From contig NZ_FOZW01000010.1 of assembly GCF_900116195.1 (NCBI RefSeq), forward strand, positions 124,001-188,000: a stretch of DNA of 64,000 nucleotides. The letters are read 5' to 3'. The notes under the pieces are model-generated. The model saw only the letters and a list, made by a program, of their open reading frames with translations, searched no databases and was not told the origin of the DNA. Below, piece by piece: positions 51,682 to 60,180 of this stretch. Numbering within the stretch: the stretch's first letter is position 1; each line of letters opens with the position of its first letter. The position numbers and the translations under genes were made by a program. The stretch is from Alloyangia pacifica. Its GTDB lineage: Bacteria; Pseudomonadota; Alphaproteobacteria; Rhodobacterales; Rhodobacteraceae.

Positions 51682-53204
51682 GCCGCCTCGTGCTGGTGCT
51701 GGGCGACCAGCTGTCCGAAGAGCTGATCGCGCTGCGCAAGGCCGACAGGGCGAGCGACGTGGTGGTCATGGCCGAGGTCGCCGCCGAAACCGACTACGCC
51801 CCGCATCACCCCAAGAAGATCGCGCTGATCTTCGCCGCCATGCGCAAGTTCGCGGTGCGCCTGCGCGAGGACGGCTGGCAGGTGCGCTACAGCCAGCTCG
51901 ACGACACCGAGAATGCCGGCTCGATCCCCGGCGAGCTGCTGCGCCGCGCCGAGGAGACCGGCTTTGACAAGGTGCTGGCGACCGAGCCCGGCGAATGGCG
52001 GCTGATCGAGGCGCTGCGGGAGACGCCGTTCGACGTCACCTTGCTGGAGGACGACCGGTTTCTCGCCTCCCACGCCGAGTTTCAGGACTGGGCGAAGGGC
52101 CGCAAGGCGCTGCGGATGGAGTATTTCTATCGCGAGATGCGCCGCAAGACCGGGCTGCTGATGGACGGCGGCAAGCCCGAGGGCGGCGAGTGGAACTACG
52201 ATTCGGAGAACCGCAAGCCGCCGCCCGACGGCATCTCCCACGGCGGCCCTATGAACTTCACTGCGGACGAGACGGTCGAGGAGGTGCTCGATCTCGTCGA
52301 GGCGCGTTTCGCGAAGAACTTCGGCACCCTGCGTCCCTTCACCTTTGCCACCGACCGGGGGCAGGCGCGGCGGGCGCTGGCGCATTTCATCCGTCACGCG
52401 CTGCCCGACTTCGGCGCGTACCAAGATGCCATGCTCGACGGCCACAGGTTCCTCAACCACGCGCTGCTCTCGCCCTACATCAACCTCGGACTGCTCTCGC
52501 CGCTGGAGGTCTGCGAGGCCGCCGCCGAGGCCTACCGCAAGGGCGACGCGCCGCTGAACTCGGTCGAGGGCTTCATCCGCCAGATCATCGGCTGGCGCGA
52601 ATACGTGCGCGGCATCTATTTCCTCGAAGGTCCGGACTACCCGCGCCGCAACCGGCTGAACCAGCAGCGCAAGCTGCCGCCGCTCTACTGGGGGGCGGAG
52701 ACCAAGATGCGCTGCCTGTCGAAAGCGGTCGAACAAACTGCGGCCGAGGCCTATGCCCACCACATCCAACGGCTGATGGTGACCGGCAACTTCGCCCTGA
52801 TCGCCGGCGTCGACCCGGCCGAGGTGCACGAGTGGTACCTGTCGGTCTACGCCGATGCCTATGAATGGGTCGAGGCGCCCAACACCGTGGGCATGAGCCA
52901 GTTCGCCGACGGCGGGGTGATCGCTTCCAAGCCCTATGTCTCCTCGGGGGCCTACATTGACCGCATGTCGGACCACTGCAAGCACTGCGCCTATGACGTG
53001 AAGCAGAAGACCGGCGATGGGGCCTGCCCGTTCAATCTGCTCTACTGGCACTTCCTGATGCGCCACCGCGAGCGGTTCGAGAACAACCCGCGCATGGGCA
53101 ACATGTACCGAACCTGGGACCGGATGGACGAGGCGAAGCGCAAGACCGTGCTGGCCGAGGCCGAAGATTTCCTTGCCCGCATGTCTAGGGGCGAAACGGT
53201 CTGA
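51678..53204 (+). CDS. Iron-sulfur bacterial cryptochrome / prokaryotic (6-4) photolyase
   Basis: A 508-residue FeS-BCP protein, related to PhrB of Agrobacterium and CryB of Rhodobacter. The N-terminal antenna domain begins RLVLVLGDQLSEEL. The FAD-binding C-terminal domain has IRQIIGWREYVRGIYF, and the four cluster cysteines fall at C346, C434, C437 and C450, each exactly four positions before those of PhrB (350, 438, 441, 454) as I recall them. It should bind FAD, a ribolumazine antenna and [4Fe-4S]. The start is GTG at 51678, with AGGAGG 8 bp upstream. Confidence 0.93.
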   Translation: MSRLVLVLGDQLSEELIALRKADRASDVVVMAEVAAETDYAPHHPKKIALIFAAMRKFAVRLREDGWQVRYSQLDDTENAGSIPGELLRRAEETGFDKVLATEPGEWRLIEALRETPFDVTLLEDDRFLASHAEFQDWAKGRKALRMEYFYREMRRKTGLLMDGGKPEGGEWNYDSENRKPPPDGISHGGPMNFTADETVEEVLDLVEARFAKNFGTLRPFTFATDRGQARRALAHFIRHALPDFGAYQDAMLDGHRFLNHALLSPYINLGLLSPLEVCEAAAEAYRKGDAPLNSVEGFIRQIIGWREYVRGIYFLEGPDYPRRNRLNQQRKLPPLYWGAETKMRCLSKAVEQTAAEAYAHHIQRLMVTGNFALIAGVDPAEVHEWYLSVYADAYEWVEAPNTVGMSQFADGGVIASKPYVSSGAYIDRMSDHCKHCAYDVKQKTGDGACPFNLLYWHFLMRHRERFENNPRMGNMYRTWDRMDEAKRKTVLAEAEDFLARMSRGETV

Positions 53205-53316
53205 GCATGCGGCTTGGCGAGCACGCGAGGATTTCCCCTAAGGTCATCCTGTCTGAGGCAGGTGACTGATCTCCCGGATCAATTCGCGACGCTGCGCGGG
53301 CGGAGAGGGCAGGATC

Positions 53317-53346
53317 TGCGTATTTGGAAAGAGAAGAAGCGGGCGG
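53317..53346 (-). repeat. Dispersed intergenic repeat, partial copy F
   Basis: 30 bp (TGCGTATTTGGAAAGAGAAG and on), the exact reverse complement of 29301-29330. It lies between the photolyase gene and the DUF2945 gene. Confidence 0.7.
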
Positions 53347-53368
53347 GGAGACTGGCGGGCGCGATGGG

Positions 53369-53584
53369 TCAGGTCTTTTCCAGCTCGCTCTCGAGCTTCA
53401 GGACGCGGCCGCCGTCGTCCTGTTCGATCAGGAAGGCGGGCGTGCCACCGGAGCCGTTGCGGGTGATTTCATCGCCCTTGATTTCGCGCGTGACCCGGCG
53501 CTCGAACCGTCCTGCGATCTTGCCGCGGGCGGTGCCCGCGCCCCAGTTCCACTGGACGATTTCACCGATCTGAAACTTGCTCAT
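53369..53584 (-). CDS. DUF2945 / HVA1-type small protein
   Basis: A 71-residue Tudor-like beta protein (FQIGEIVQWNWGAGTARGKI, VTREIKGDEITRNGS, PAFLIEQDDGGRVLKLESEL). These features fit the DUF2945/hypervirulence-associated family of unknown function. GGGAG lies about 8 bp before the ATG at 53584; the longer frame upstream was rejected. Convergent with the photolyase. Confidence 0.72.
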   Translation of the reverse strand: MSKFQIGEIVQWNWGAGTARGKIAGRFERRVTREIKGDEITRNGSGGTPAFLIEQDDGGRVLKLESELEKT

Positions 53585-53645
53585 ACTCGTTCTCCCAATT
53601 GGCTTACCTGGGGGAAAACACGAGCAGGGACGGGATGTTCCGAGC

Positions 53646-55166
53646 TTATTCGGTGGCGGGCGCCTCATCCGGCGAACCGGGCTCGGCGGGCAACTGCTCA
53701 TCGGCGGGTGCCTCCGCGCCTTCTGCTGCGGCATCCTCTGGCCGCTCGCTGTCCTGCACCGGGGTATCGGTGGTCAGCACGCCATTGACCCATTCGCCGG
53801 TGCTCTGCTCGCCGGTGGCATAGCGCATGGTGCCCTCGCCCTGGCGCTTGCCGTCGGCGAAATGGCCCTCGTAGACGTCGCCGTTGGCATAGGTGGCCAC
53901 GCCCTCGCCCTCGATCTCGCCGTTCGCCCAGTCGCCTTCATAGCGGAAGCCGTCGGGCATGGTGATCGTGCCCTGTCCATGGCGCTGGCCGTCGCGGAAG
54001 GCACCGGTGTAGACCGTGCCGTCGGGATAGGTGGCCACGCCTTCGCCATGGCGCTGGCCGTCCTGCCAGTCGCCCTCGTAGCGGTAGCCGTCGGGGTAGG
54101 TCATCACGCCCTGGCCGTCATTGCGGGCATTCTTGAAGTCGCCCTCGTAGACGAGACCGTTGGCATAGCGGGCCACGCCGCGGCCCTCGATCACCCCGTC
54201 GACCCAGTCGCCCTCGTAGGTGGAGCTGTCGGGATAGGTGATCTTGCCGGTGCCATTGGCCAGGTCACCGAGGAAGGCCCCCTCGTAGACCGAACCGTCG
54301 GGATAGGTGACCTTGCCCTGCCCCTCGATCTGGCCGGAGACCCAGTCACCGTCGTAGCGGTAGCCGTCCTCACCGATGAAGGCGCCGGTGCCCTGGCGCT
54401 GGTCGTTGTCGAACTGGCCCTCGTAGATGTCACCATTGGCATAGGTGACCTTGCCCTGCCCCTCGCGGCGACCGTCGACCAGCTCGCCCTCATAGACGTC
54501 GCCGTTGGGCTGCGTGAGCGTGCCGACACCGTCGATCTGCCCCTCGCGCCAGGTGCCCTCGTAGACCAGCCCGTCGGGCATGGTGAGCTTGCCCTGGCCG
54601 TCGCGCAGGCCGTTGGCGACGCGGCCCTCGAAGACCGACCCGTCGGGATAGGCGATCTCGGCGTTGCCCTGCTTGACGCCGTTCACCCAGTCACCCTCGT
54701 AGCGATAGCCGTTGGGGCCTGTCATCACGCCGCGCCCGTGGTGCAGCGCGTTGCGGAAGGCACCCTCGTAGCGCATGCCGTTGGCGTATTGCATCACACC
54801 TTTGCCGGTGATCTTGCCGTCGAGCCACGACCCTTCGTAGGTGCCGCCGTCGGCAAAGACGATGCGGCCCACACCCTCGGGCTTGCCCTTGGCGAACTGG
54901 CCCTCGTAGACCGAGCCGTTGGGAAAGCGCGCGACGCCTGTCCCGCGAATCTCGCCCTCGGCCCAATCGCCGGTGTACTCGTAGCCATTGGGCAGCCGGT
55001 AGGTGCCGGTGCCGTGCTGCAGACCATTCTGGAAGGTGCCCTCGTAGACCCCGCCGTCATCGTATTGCTTGGTCTGGACCTCGCCGCCCTCGACCTGCGC
55101 CAAGGCGGGATAGGTCAGCGCCGCAACCGCCGCCGCTGTGAGGATGGTTCTGCCTGAGAGCTTCAT
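53646..55166 (-). CDS. Exported protein of 18 tandem MORN repeats
   Basis: A 506-residue protein. A signal peptide (residues 1-23, ending ALA) is followed by 18 in-register 23-residue MORN repeats from residue 40 to 453 (pattern YEGxWxxGxxxGxGxxxxxxG), then a nineteenth partial repeat and an Asp/Glu/Pro-rich tail (about 465-506). MORN arrays form long twisted beta sheets that bind membranes or proteins; no enzyme domain is attached. The frame is open to 55277, but the signal peptide starts at 55166. It is exported, probably periplasmic or surface-bound. Confidence 0.9.
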   Translation of the reverse strand: MKLSGRTILTAAAVAALTYPALAQVEGGEVQTKQYDDGGVYEGTFQNGLQHGTGTYRLPNGYEYTGDWAEGEIRGTGVARFPNGSVYEGQFAKGKPEGVGRIVFADGGTYEGSWLDGKITGKGVMQYANGMRYEGAFRNALHHGRGVMTGPNGYRYEGDWVNGVKQGNAEIAYPDGSVFEGRVANGLRDGQGKLTMPDGLVYEGTWREGQIDGVGTLTQPNGDVYEGELVDGRREGQGKVTYANGDIYEGQFDNDQRQGTGAFIGEDGYRYDGDWVSGQIEGQGKVTYPDGSVYEGAFLGDLANGTGKITYPDSSTYEGDWVDGVIEGRGVARYANGLVYEGDFKNARNDGQGVMTYPDGYRYEGDWQDGQRHGEGVATYPDGTVYTGAFRDGQRHGQGTITMPDGFRYEGDWANGEIEGEGVATYANGDVYEGHFADGKRQGEGTMRYATGEQSTGEWVNGVLTTDTPVQDSERPEDAAAEGAEAPADEQLPAEPGSPDEAPATE

Positions 55167-55357
55167 GCGCCTTCCCTGCCGGCCGCTTGCCGGATGCCTG
55201 TTGTTTTGCCCCGAGAATAGGCCTGAAATCGGCCCTGCTGCCGTCGCGAAACTAAACAACACCCCCTTGGCTGACAATCTCTTTTGCCGCCAGCTTCTTC
55301 CCCTCCGGCGTGGTTCTGCTATGTGGGCACGCGGATGTGACCAAAAGGATGTGGCTC

Positions 55358-57016
55358 ATGGCCGACAGTTTCCGCCTGACCATCGCGCAGCTCAACCCGA
55401 CCGTGGGCGATCTTGCCGGCAATGCCGCCAAGGCGAAGGACGCCTGGGAGAAGGGCCGCGAGGCCGGTGCCCAGCTTGTCGCCCTGCCCGAGATGTTCAT
55501 CGCCGGCTACAACGCGCAGGACCTGCCGATGAAGCACGCCTTCACGCTGGACTGCATGGAGGTGGCGCGGAAGCTGGCGGAGGACTGTGCCGATGGTCCG
55601 GCGCTGGCGATCGGCTGCCCGTGGATCGAGGGCACCGAGCTCTACAACGCCTACCTGATCTGCCGCGACGGGCGGATCGTCACCCATGTCTTCAAGCATC
55701 ACCTGCCCAACTACGGCGTCTTCGACGAGGTGCGGGTCTTCGACAGCGGCGCAATCGGCGGCCCCTATGCGGTGGGCAACGTGCGCATCGGCTCGCCGAT
55801 CTGCGAGGACGCCTGGTACGAGGACGTGGCCGAGACCCACGCCGAGACCGGCGCCGAGTTCCTGCTGGTGCCCAACGGCTCACCCTACCGTCGCAACAAG
55901 CACGAGACCCGGCTCAACAAGATGGTGGCGCGGGTCGTCGAGACCGGCCTGCCACTGATCTACCTCAACATGGTGGGCGGGCAGGACGACCAGATCTTCG
56001 ACGGTGGCTCCTTCGTGCTGAACCCCGGCGGACAGGCGGCGCTGCAGCTGCCGGTCTTCGAGGAGGACATCGCGCATGTGGACCTCGTGCGCACCGCTGA
56101 CGGCTGGCGCGCCGAGGATGGCGAGTTTGTCCAGCACCCCAGCGAGATGGAGCAGGACTACCACGCCATGGTGCTGGCCCTGCGCGACTATTGCCGCAAG
56201 ACCGGCTTCGGCAAGGTGCTGCTGGGCATGTCGGGCGGCATCGACTCGGCGCTGGTGGCGACCATCGCCACCGATGCTCTGGGAGCCGAGAACGTGCGCT
56301 GCGTGATGCTGCCGTCGGAATACACCTCCGAGCATTCGCTCGAGGACGCCAAGGCCTGCGCCACCAACCTCGGCTGTCACTACGACTTCGTGCCGATCGC
56401 CGAGGGCCGCGCCGCGATCACCAACACTCTGGCGCCGCTCTTCGAGGGGCGGCCCGCCGACCTCACCGAGGAAAACATCCAGTCGCGCCTGCGCGGTCTG
56501 CTGCTGATGGCGCTGTCGAACAAGTTCGGGGAGATGCTGCTGACCACCGGGAACAAATCCGAGGTCTCGGTCGGCTACGCCACGATCTACGGCGACATGG
56601 CGGGCGGCTACAATCCGATCAAGGATCTCTACAAGACCCGCGTCTTCGCCATCTGCCGCTGGCGCAACGAGAACCAGCGCCCCTGGATGATGGGCCCCGG
56701 TGGCGAGGTGATCCCCGAGAGGATCATCACCAAGCCGCCTTCGGCCGAGCTGCGCGAGGACCAGAAGGACAGCGACAGCCTGCCCGACTACCCGGTGCTG
56801 GACGGCATCCTCGAAATTCTCGTGGACCGCGACGGCTCGATCGCCGATTGCATCGCCGCGGGCTATGACCGGGCCGACGCCAAGAAGGTCGAGCACCTGC
56901 TCTACATCTCCGAATACAAGCGCTTCCAGTCCGCCCCCGGGGCGCGGCTGTCGCAAAAGGCCTTCTGGCTCGACCGGCGCTATCCCATCGCCAACCGCTG
57001 GCGCGACGAAGGGTGA
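55358..57016 (+). CDS. nadE: Glutamine-dependent NAD(+) synthetase
   Basis: It amidates deamido-NAD. The 552 residues have an N-terminal nitrilase-type glutaminase with the triad Glu45 (ALPEMF), Lys113 (VFKHHLPN) and Cys149 (SPICEDAWYED). The synthetase ATP loop GMSGGIDSALVATI lies near residue 295, and LTTGNKSEVSVGYATIYGDMAGG follows. The ATG at 55358 has AAGGAT 8 bp upstream. It overlaps the glycosyltransferase gene by 4 bp (GTGA). Confidence 0.95.
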   Translation: MADSFRLTIAQLNPTVGDLAGNAAKAKDAWEKGREAGAQLVALPEMFIAGYNAQDLPMKHAFTLDCMEVARKLAEDCADGPALAIGCPWIEGTELYNAYLICRDGRIVTHVFKHHLPNYGVFDEVRVFDSGAIGGPYAVGNVRIGSPICEDAWYEDVAETHAETGAEFLLVPNGSPYRRNKHETRLNKMVARVVETGLPLIYLNMVGGQDDQIFDGGSFVLNPGGQAALQLPVFEEDIAHVDLVRTADGWRAEDGEFVQHPSEMEQDYHAMVLALRDYCRKTGFGKVLLGMSGGIDSALVATIATDALGAENVRCVMLPSEYTSEHSLEDAKACATNLGCHYDFVPIAEGRAAITNTLAPLFEGRPADLTEENIQSRLRGLLLMALSNKFGEMLLTTGNKSEVSVGYATIYGDMAGGYNPIKDLYKTRVFAICRWRNENQRPWMMGPGGEVIPERIITKPPSAELREDQKDSDSLPDYPVLDGILEILVDRDGSIADCIAAGYDRADAKKVEHLLYISEYKRFQSAPGARLSQKAFWLDRRYPIANRWRDEG

Positions 57017-58065
57017 GCGCGGTGCGGCCCCGGGTCCTCTTTGTCGTTCAGAGGTTTCATACGAACCTCTGGGAAGCCACGCGGGCACTGAACGACGCCG
57101 AGATCGATGTGGCGGTCTGGGGCGGCGGTCGGGGCAATACCGAGGATCACAGCGTCGTCGCGCCGCGGCTCTTTCCGAATGACGTCGATCCGGCCGAGCT
57201 GGGCGCCGCCTGGGAGGCTCTGAAACCCGACCTGGTGATCCTGCGCAATGTCGCGCAGCACCGCCGCGCCGTGGCCCGGCTGGCCCGGCGCAATGGTGTC
57301 CCGGCGTGGTTCTACGACCTCAACCCCTACCATTGGCGCGAGCCGCTGAAGCGCCGGCTCACCCGCCGGTTCCAGGGCTTGCCGATGCGCCGGGTGACGC
57401 CCGTACTTGGGCTCGACACTGCGGTACGTCCCGACAAGGGCGCACGCTACATCCCCTGGCCCGTCGTGGCCGCCCCCGACCTTCCGGAGCGGCAGGGCGA
57501 AGGCCCGGTGACCGTGCTCTGCGTCGCCAAGCTCTACAACCCGCGCAAGAACCACGGCATGGTGATCGACGCGCTGCGGGCGCAGGGCCGGGCGGGCAAG
57601 GTGCGGCTCTTGCTGGCAGGCACCACGGGCGATCCCAAGGAAAATGCCGCACAGATCGCCGCGCTGGAAGCGGTGGTCGCCGCAGAGCCGTGGCTCGATC
57701 TGCACGCCAACGTACCCTTCAAGCAGATGTCCGAGCTCTACCGTCAGGCCGATATCTGCATCCTGCCCTCGGTACGCGAACCGCTCGGTTTCGCGCCGGT
57801 GGAATCCATGGCCTACGGCTGCGTGCCGGTGATCTCGACCGACGCCGGCTCGGCCGGCTACGTGCAGCACCGCGAGAACGGGCTGCAGGTGGACGTGGCG
57901 CGGGCAGGCGCGGTGGAAGAGGCGCTGACCACGCTCATCGACGATCCCGCTCTGCGCCAGCGACTCGGGGCCGCTGCGAAGCGGACCGCAGAGGGCGAAC
58001 TGGGCGCCGAGCGCTTTGTCGAACGAATGCGCGCCCTGCTGCGGGAGAGCGGCGTCACCGTCTAG
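57013..58065 (+). CDS. Glycosyltransferase family 4-like protein
   Basis: A 350-residue GT-B glycosyltransferase. The C-terminal half carries AKLYNPRKNHGMVIDAL, the E-x7-E nucleotide-sugar motif (REPLGFAPVESMAYGCVPVIS) and a TDAGSAGYV loop. The N-terminal half is weakly conserved. Donor and acceptor are unknown. It starts with GTG overlapping nadE, an odd functional pairing. It is the only sugar-transfer gene in the window. Confidence 0.83.
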   Translation: MSAVRPRVLFVVQRFHTNLWEATRALNDAEIDVAVWGGGRGNTEDHSVVAPRLFPNDVDPAELGAAWEALKPDLVILRNVAQHRRAVARLARRNGVPAWFYDLNPYHWREPLKRRLTRRFQGLPMRRVTPVLGLDTAVRPDKGARYIPWPVVAAPDLPERQGEGPVTVLCVAKLYNPRKNHGMVIDALRAQGRAGKVRLLLAGTTGDPKENAAQIAALEAVVAAEPWLDLHANVPFKQMSELYRQADICILPSVREPLGFAPVESMAYGCVPVISTDAGSAGYVQHRENGLQVDVARAGAVEEALTTLIDDPALRQRLGAAAKRTAEGELGAERFVERMRALLRESGVTV

Positions 58066-58071
58066 ACCACC

Positions 58072-58461
58072 TCACTCCCACCAGCGATCAATGCTGGCGA
58101 TGTCATCGTCGGACCAGCCGAAGTGATGGGCGAATTCGTGCACCGTGACGTGGGTAACCAGCTCTTCGAGCGTCACGTCGTCCCGCTCGCGCCATTCCTG
58201 CAGGATTGGCTCGCGGAACAGCCACACGGTATCGGGATAGGGCGAGGGCCAGCTCGAGGACTTCTCGGTCATCGGAATGCCCTCGTAGAGACCCGTGAGA
58301 TCGAGCGGGTCGTCGATCTCCATTTCGTCGAGAATCTCATCCGGCGGCCAGTCTTCGACGCGCAGCACCACCTCGGCGGCGGCCGCATGGAAGGGCGCGG
58401 GAAGGGCGTCGACCGCGGCGCGGGCCATGGTCTCGAAGGCGGCGAGATCTGGAGCTGTCAT
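58072..58461 (-). CDS. Zincin-like metallopeptidase family protein
   Basis: A 129-residue protein with the HExxH zinc motif HEFAHHFGW near the C-terminus. It has the family segment DDPLDLTGLYEGIP and YPDTVWLFREPIL, as in the Pfam zincin-like family PF06262. Substrate is unknown. The ATG at 58461 marks the start of family similarity; no ribosome site is obvious, so the start is uncertain. It is convergent with the glycosyltransferase, 6 bp apart. Confidence 0.8.
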   Translation of the reverse strand: MTAPDLAAFETMARAAVDALPAPFHAAAAEVVLRVEDWPPDEILDEMEIDDPLDLTGLYEGIPMTEKSSSWPSPYPDTVWLFREPILQEWRERDDVTLEELVTHVTVHEFAHHFGWSDDDIASIDRWWE

Positions 58462-58643
58462 GCAGGAGATATGGCCCGTCCGGCAGCGCTGCAAAAGGGG
58501 TAAGCACGCGCCTTGCGGAACGGACCAATGCCGCCTCCGACATTGCCGCAAAGACAGGTCGTTTTTCGAACTTCATGTCGCAAACGGCGCAGATTTTCCC
58601 CCGCCCCGCCCTTAGCTGCGCGCTCCGCTTCCAGGAGAGTCGC

Positions 58644-59195
58644 ATGATCACCGTCCACAGCATCCCCCAGGCCTTTTCCGAGACCGACTGCACGCGGCTC
58701 ATCGAGATCGCGCGCAATGCCGAGGCCTCGGACGCGCGTCTCGTGGGCCAGCAGCGCGCGCACAACCTGCGCCGTGCCGATCTGGTGTGGCTGGATGACG
58801 TGGAAGATACAGGCTGGGTCATGGACCGGATCATCGAGCTGGTGCGCGACGCCAACCGCAGCGCCTACGACTTCGCGCTCGACGCCTTCGACGAGAGCGC
58901 CCAGGTGGCCCGCTACGGAGCCGAGCGCGAGGGGCATTTCGACTGGCATTCGGACATCGGCGAGGGCCGTCTCGCCTCGCGCCGCAAGCTGACCATGGTC
59001 GTACAGCTTTCCGACGAGGACGCCTACGAGGGCGGCGCGCTGGAGCTCATGCCGTCGAACCATATCGTCACTGCAAGAAAAGAGCGCGGCACCGCCACGC
59101 TCTTTCCGTCGTACATGCTGCATCGGGTGACCCCGGTCACCGATGGCGAGCGCCACTCGCTGACCATCTGGGCGCACGGGCCCGCCTTCCGCTGA
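58644..59195 (+). CDS. Fe(II)/2-oxoglutarate-dependent oxygenase (PKHD/prolyl hydroxylase type)
   Basis: A 183-residue P4Hc-fold dioxygenase. Iron ligands are the H-x-D of FDWHSDIG and the distal His in YMLHRVTPV, and the 2-oxoglutarate arginine is in ERHSLTIW. An upstream ATG at 58575 is in frame, but AGGAGA sits 5 bp before the ATG at 58644. It hydroxylates an unknown protein or small molecule. Divergent from the zincin gene, with a 182-bp gap. Confidence 0.85.
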   Translation: MITVHSIPQAFSETDCTRLIEIARNAEASDARLVGQQRAHNLRRADLVWLDDVEDTGWVMDRIIELVRDANRSAYDFALDAFDESAQVARYGAEREGHFDWHSDIGEGRLASRRKLTMVVQLSDEDAYEGGALELMPSNHIVTARKERGTATLFPSYMLHRVTPVTDGERHSLTIWAHGPAFR

Positions 59196-59250
59196 AATCT
59201 CTTCCGTCGAGACCTGCGCGCCAAGATCGCGCAGGCCAAGGCCATCACGG

Positions 59251-60180
59251 TCAGCTCATCAGAAGCTGATAGCTGTGCGGCATGTAGCGGAAGCCGTCGC
59301 CATCCGCCTCGACATAGCCCAGTGCCGGGAAGGGCATGTGGTAACCGATGAAGGGGATCTTCTCCTCGGCCAGCGTGCCGAGGATCTTGCGGCGCGACGA
59401 GGCGGCGAGCTGTTTGTCCATATCGAAGCGCACTTCCCAGTCGGGCTTGCCCACGGACCAGACGTAGTGATTGGCAAGATCGGCGGTCAGCATCAGCTTC
59501 TGCCCGCCGCTCTCGAGCATGAAGCACATGTGGCCCGGCGTGTGCCCCGGTGCCAGAACTGCGCTGATCCCCGGCGCCACCTGCCCGCCGTTGGTGAGGA
59601 AGCTGAAGCTCTCCTCCAGCGGCCGCACCTTGCCCTCGAAGGTTTCGTTGCCCGCGGCGGACCAGTGATCCCATTCCTCCTGCCCGGTCAGCAGCTCTGC
59701 ATTGGCAAAGGTCGGCGTGCCGCCGTCCGAGAGCCCGCCGATATGGTCGCCGTGCATGTGGGTGATCACCACGTGGCTCACGTCCTCTGCCGCGTAGCCC
59801 GCCGCCTCGACCGCGGCCACGATGCCCGCCGGGTCGAGCCCGGTGTCGAACAGGATGAGCGCGCTGCCGGTATTCACCAGCGTCGGGGTGAAGAAGAACT
59901 GCGCCTTGTCGGTGGGGATATTGGCCGCCTCGGAGACCTCGGCAAAGTCTTCGTCGCTGGCGTTGATCCCGAAGGTGCCATGCGGGTCCGGCACGGTGCG
60001 GGTGCCGGCCATCATCGCGGTGACCTCGAAGTCACCCAGCGGCACGCGGTAGACACGGGGCACCTGCGGCCCCAGCGCTTCCTGCGCCCGGGCCGGGGCA
60101 ACCCCGCCGAGACCGGCGGCAATCGGAAGCGCCGCGGCGCAGGTCAGCGCCGTGCGGCGCGTGATCTTGTCCTTTTCCAT
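59251..60180 (-). CDS. Tat-exported metallo-beta-lactamase-fold hydrolase
   Basis: A 309-residue MBL-fold protein. The twin-arginine signal is ITRRTALTCAAALPIAAGLG. The zinc motif H-x-H-x-DH is THMHGDHIGGL (141-146), with a further metal-site APGHTPGHMCF and TADLANHYVW. It resembles periplasmic quorum-quenching or oxidoreductase-linked MBL proteins, but no specific substrate is indicated. The frame is open to 60282, but AGGAAG and the Tat signal support the ATG at 60180. It is convergent with the oxygenase. Confidence 0.87.
   Translation of the reverse strand: MEKDKITRRTALTCAAALPIAAGLGGVAPARAQEALGPQVPRVYRVPLGDFEVTAMMAGTRTVPDPHGTFGINASDEDFAEVSEAANIPTDKAQFFFTPTLVNTGSALILFDTGLDPAGIVAAVEAAGYAAEDVSHVVITHMHGDHIGGLSDGGTPTFANAELLTGQEEWDHWSAAGNETFEGKVRPLEESFSFLTNGGQVAPGISAVLAPGHTPGHMCFMLESGGQKLMLTADLANHYVWSVGKPDWEVRFDMDKQLAASSRRKILGTLAEEKIPFIGYHMPFPALGYVEADGDGFRYMPHSYQLLMS

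Noticed and set aside
53646-55166. Regular 69-bp periodicity that might be a CRISPR-like or satellite repeat
   Set aside because: The period is 23 codons in one continuous frame with MORN residues conserved at protein level and diverged bases; it is a coding repeat.
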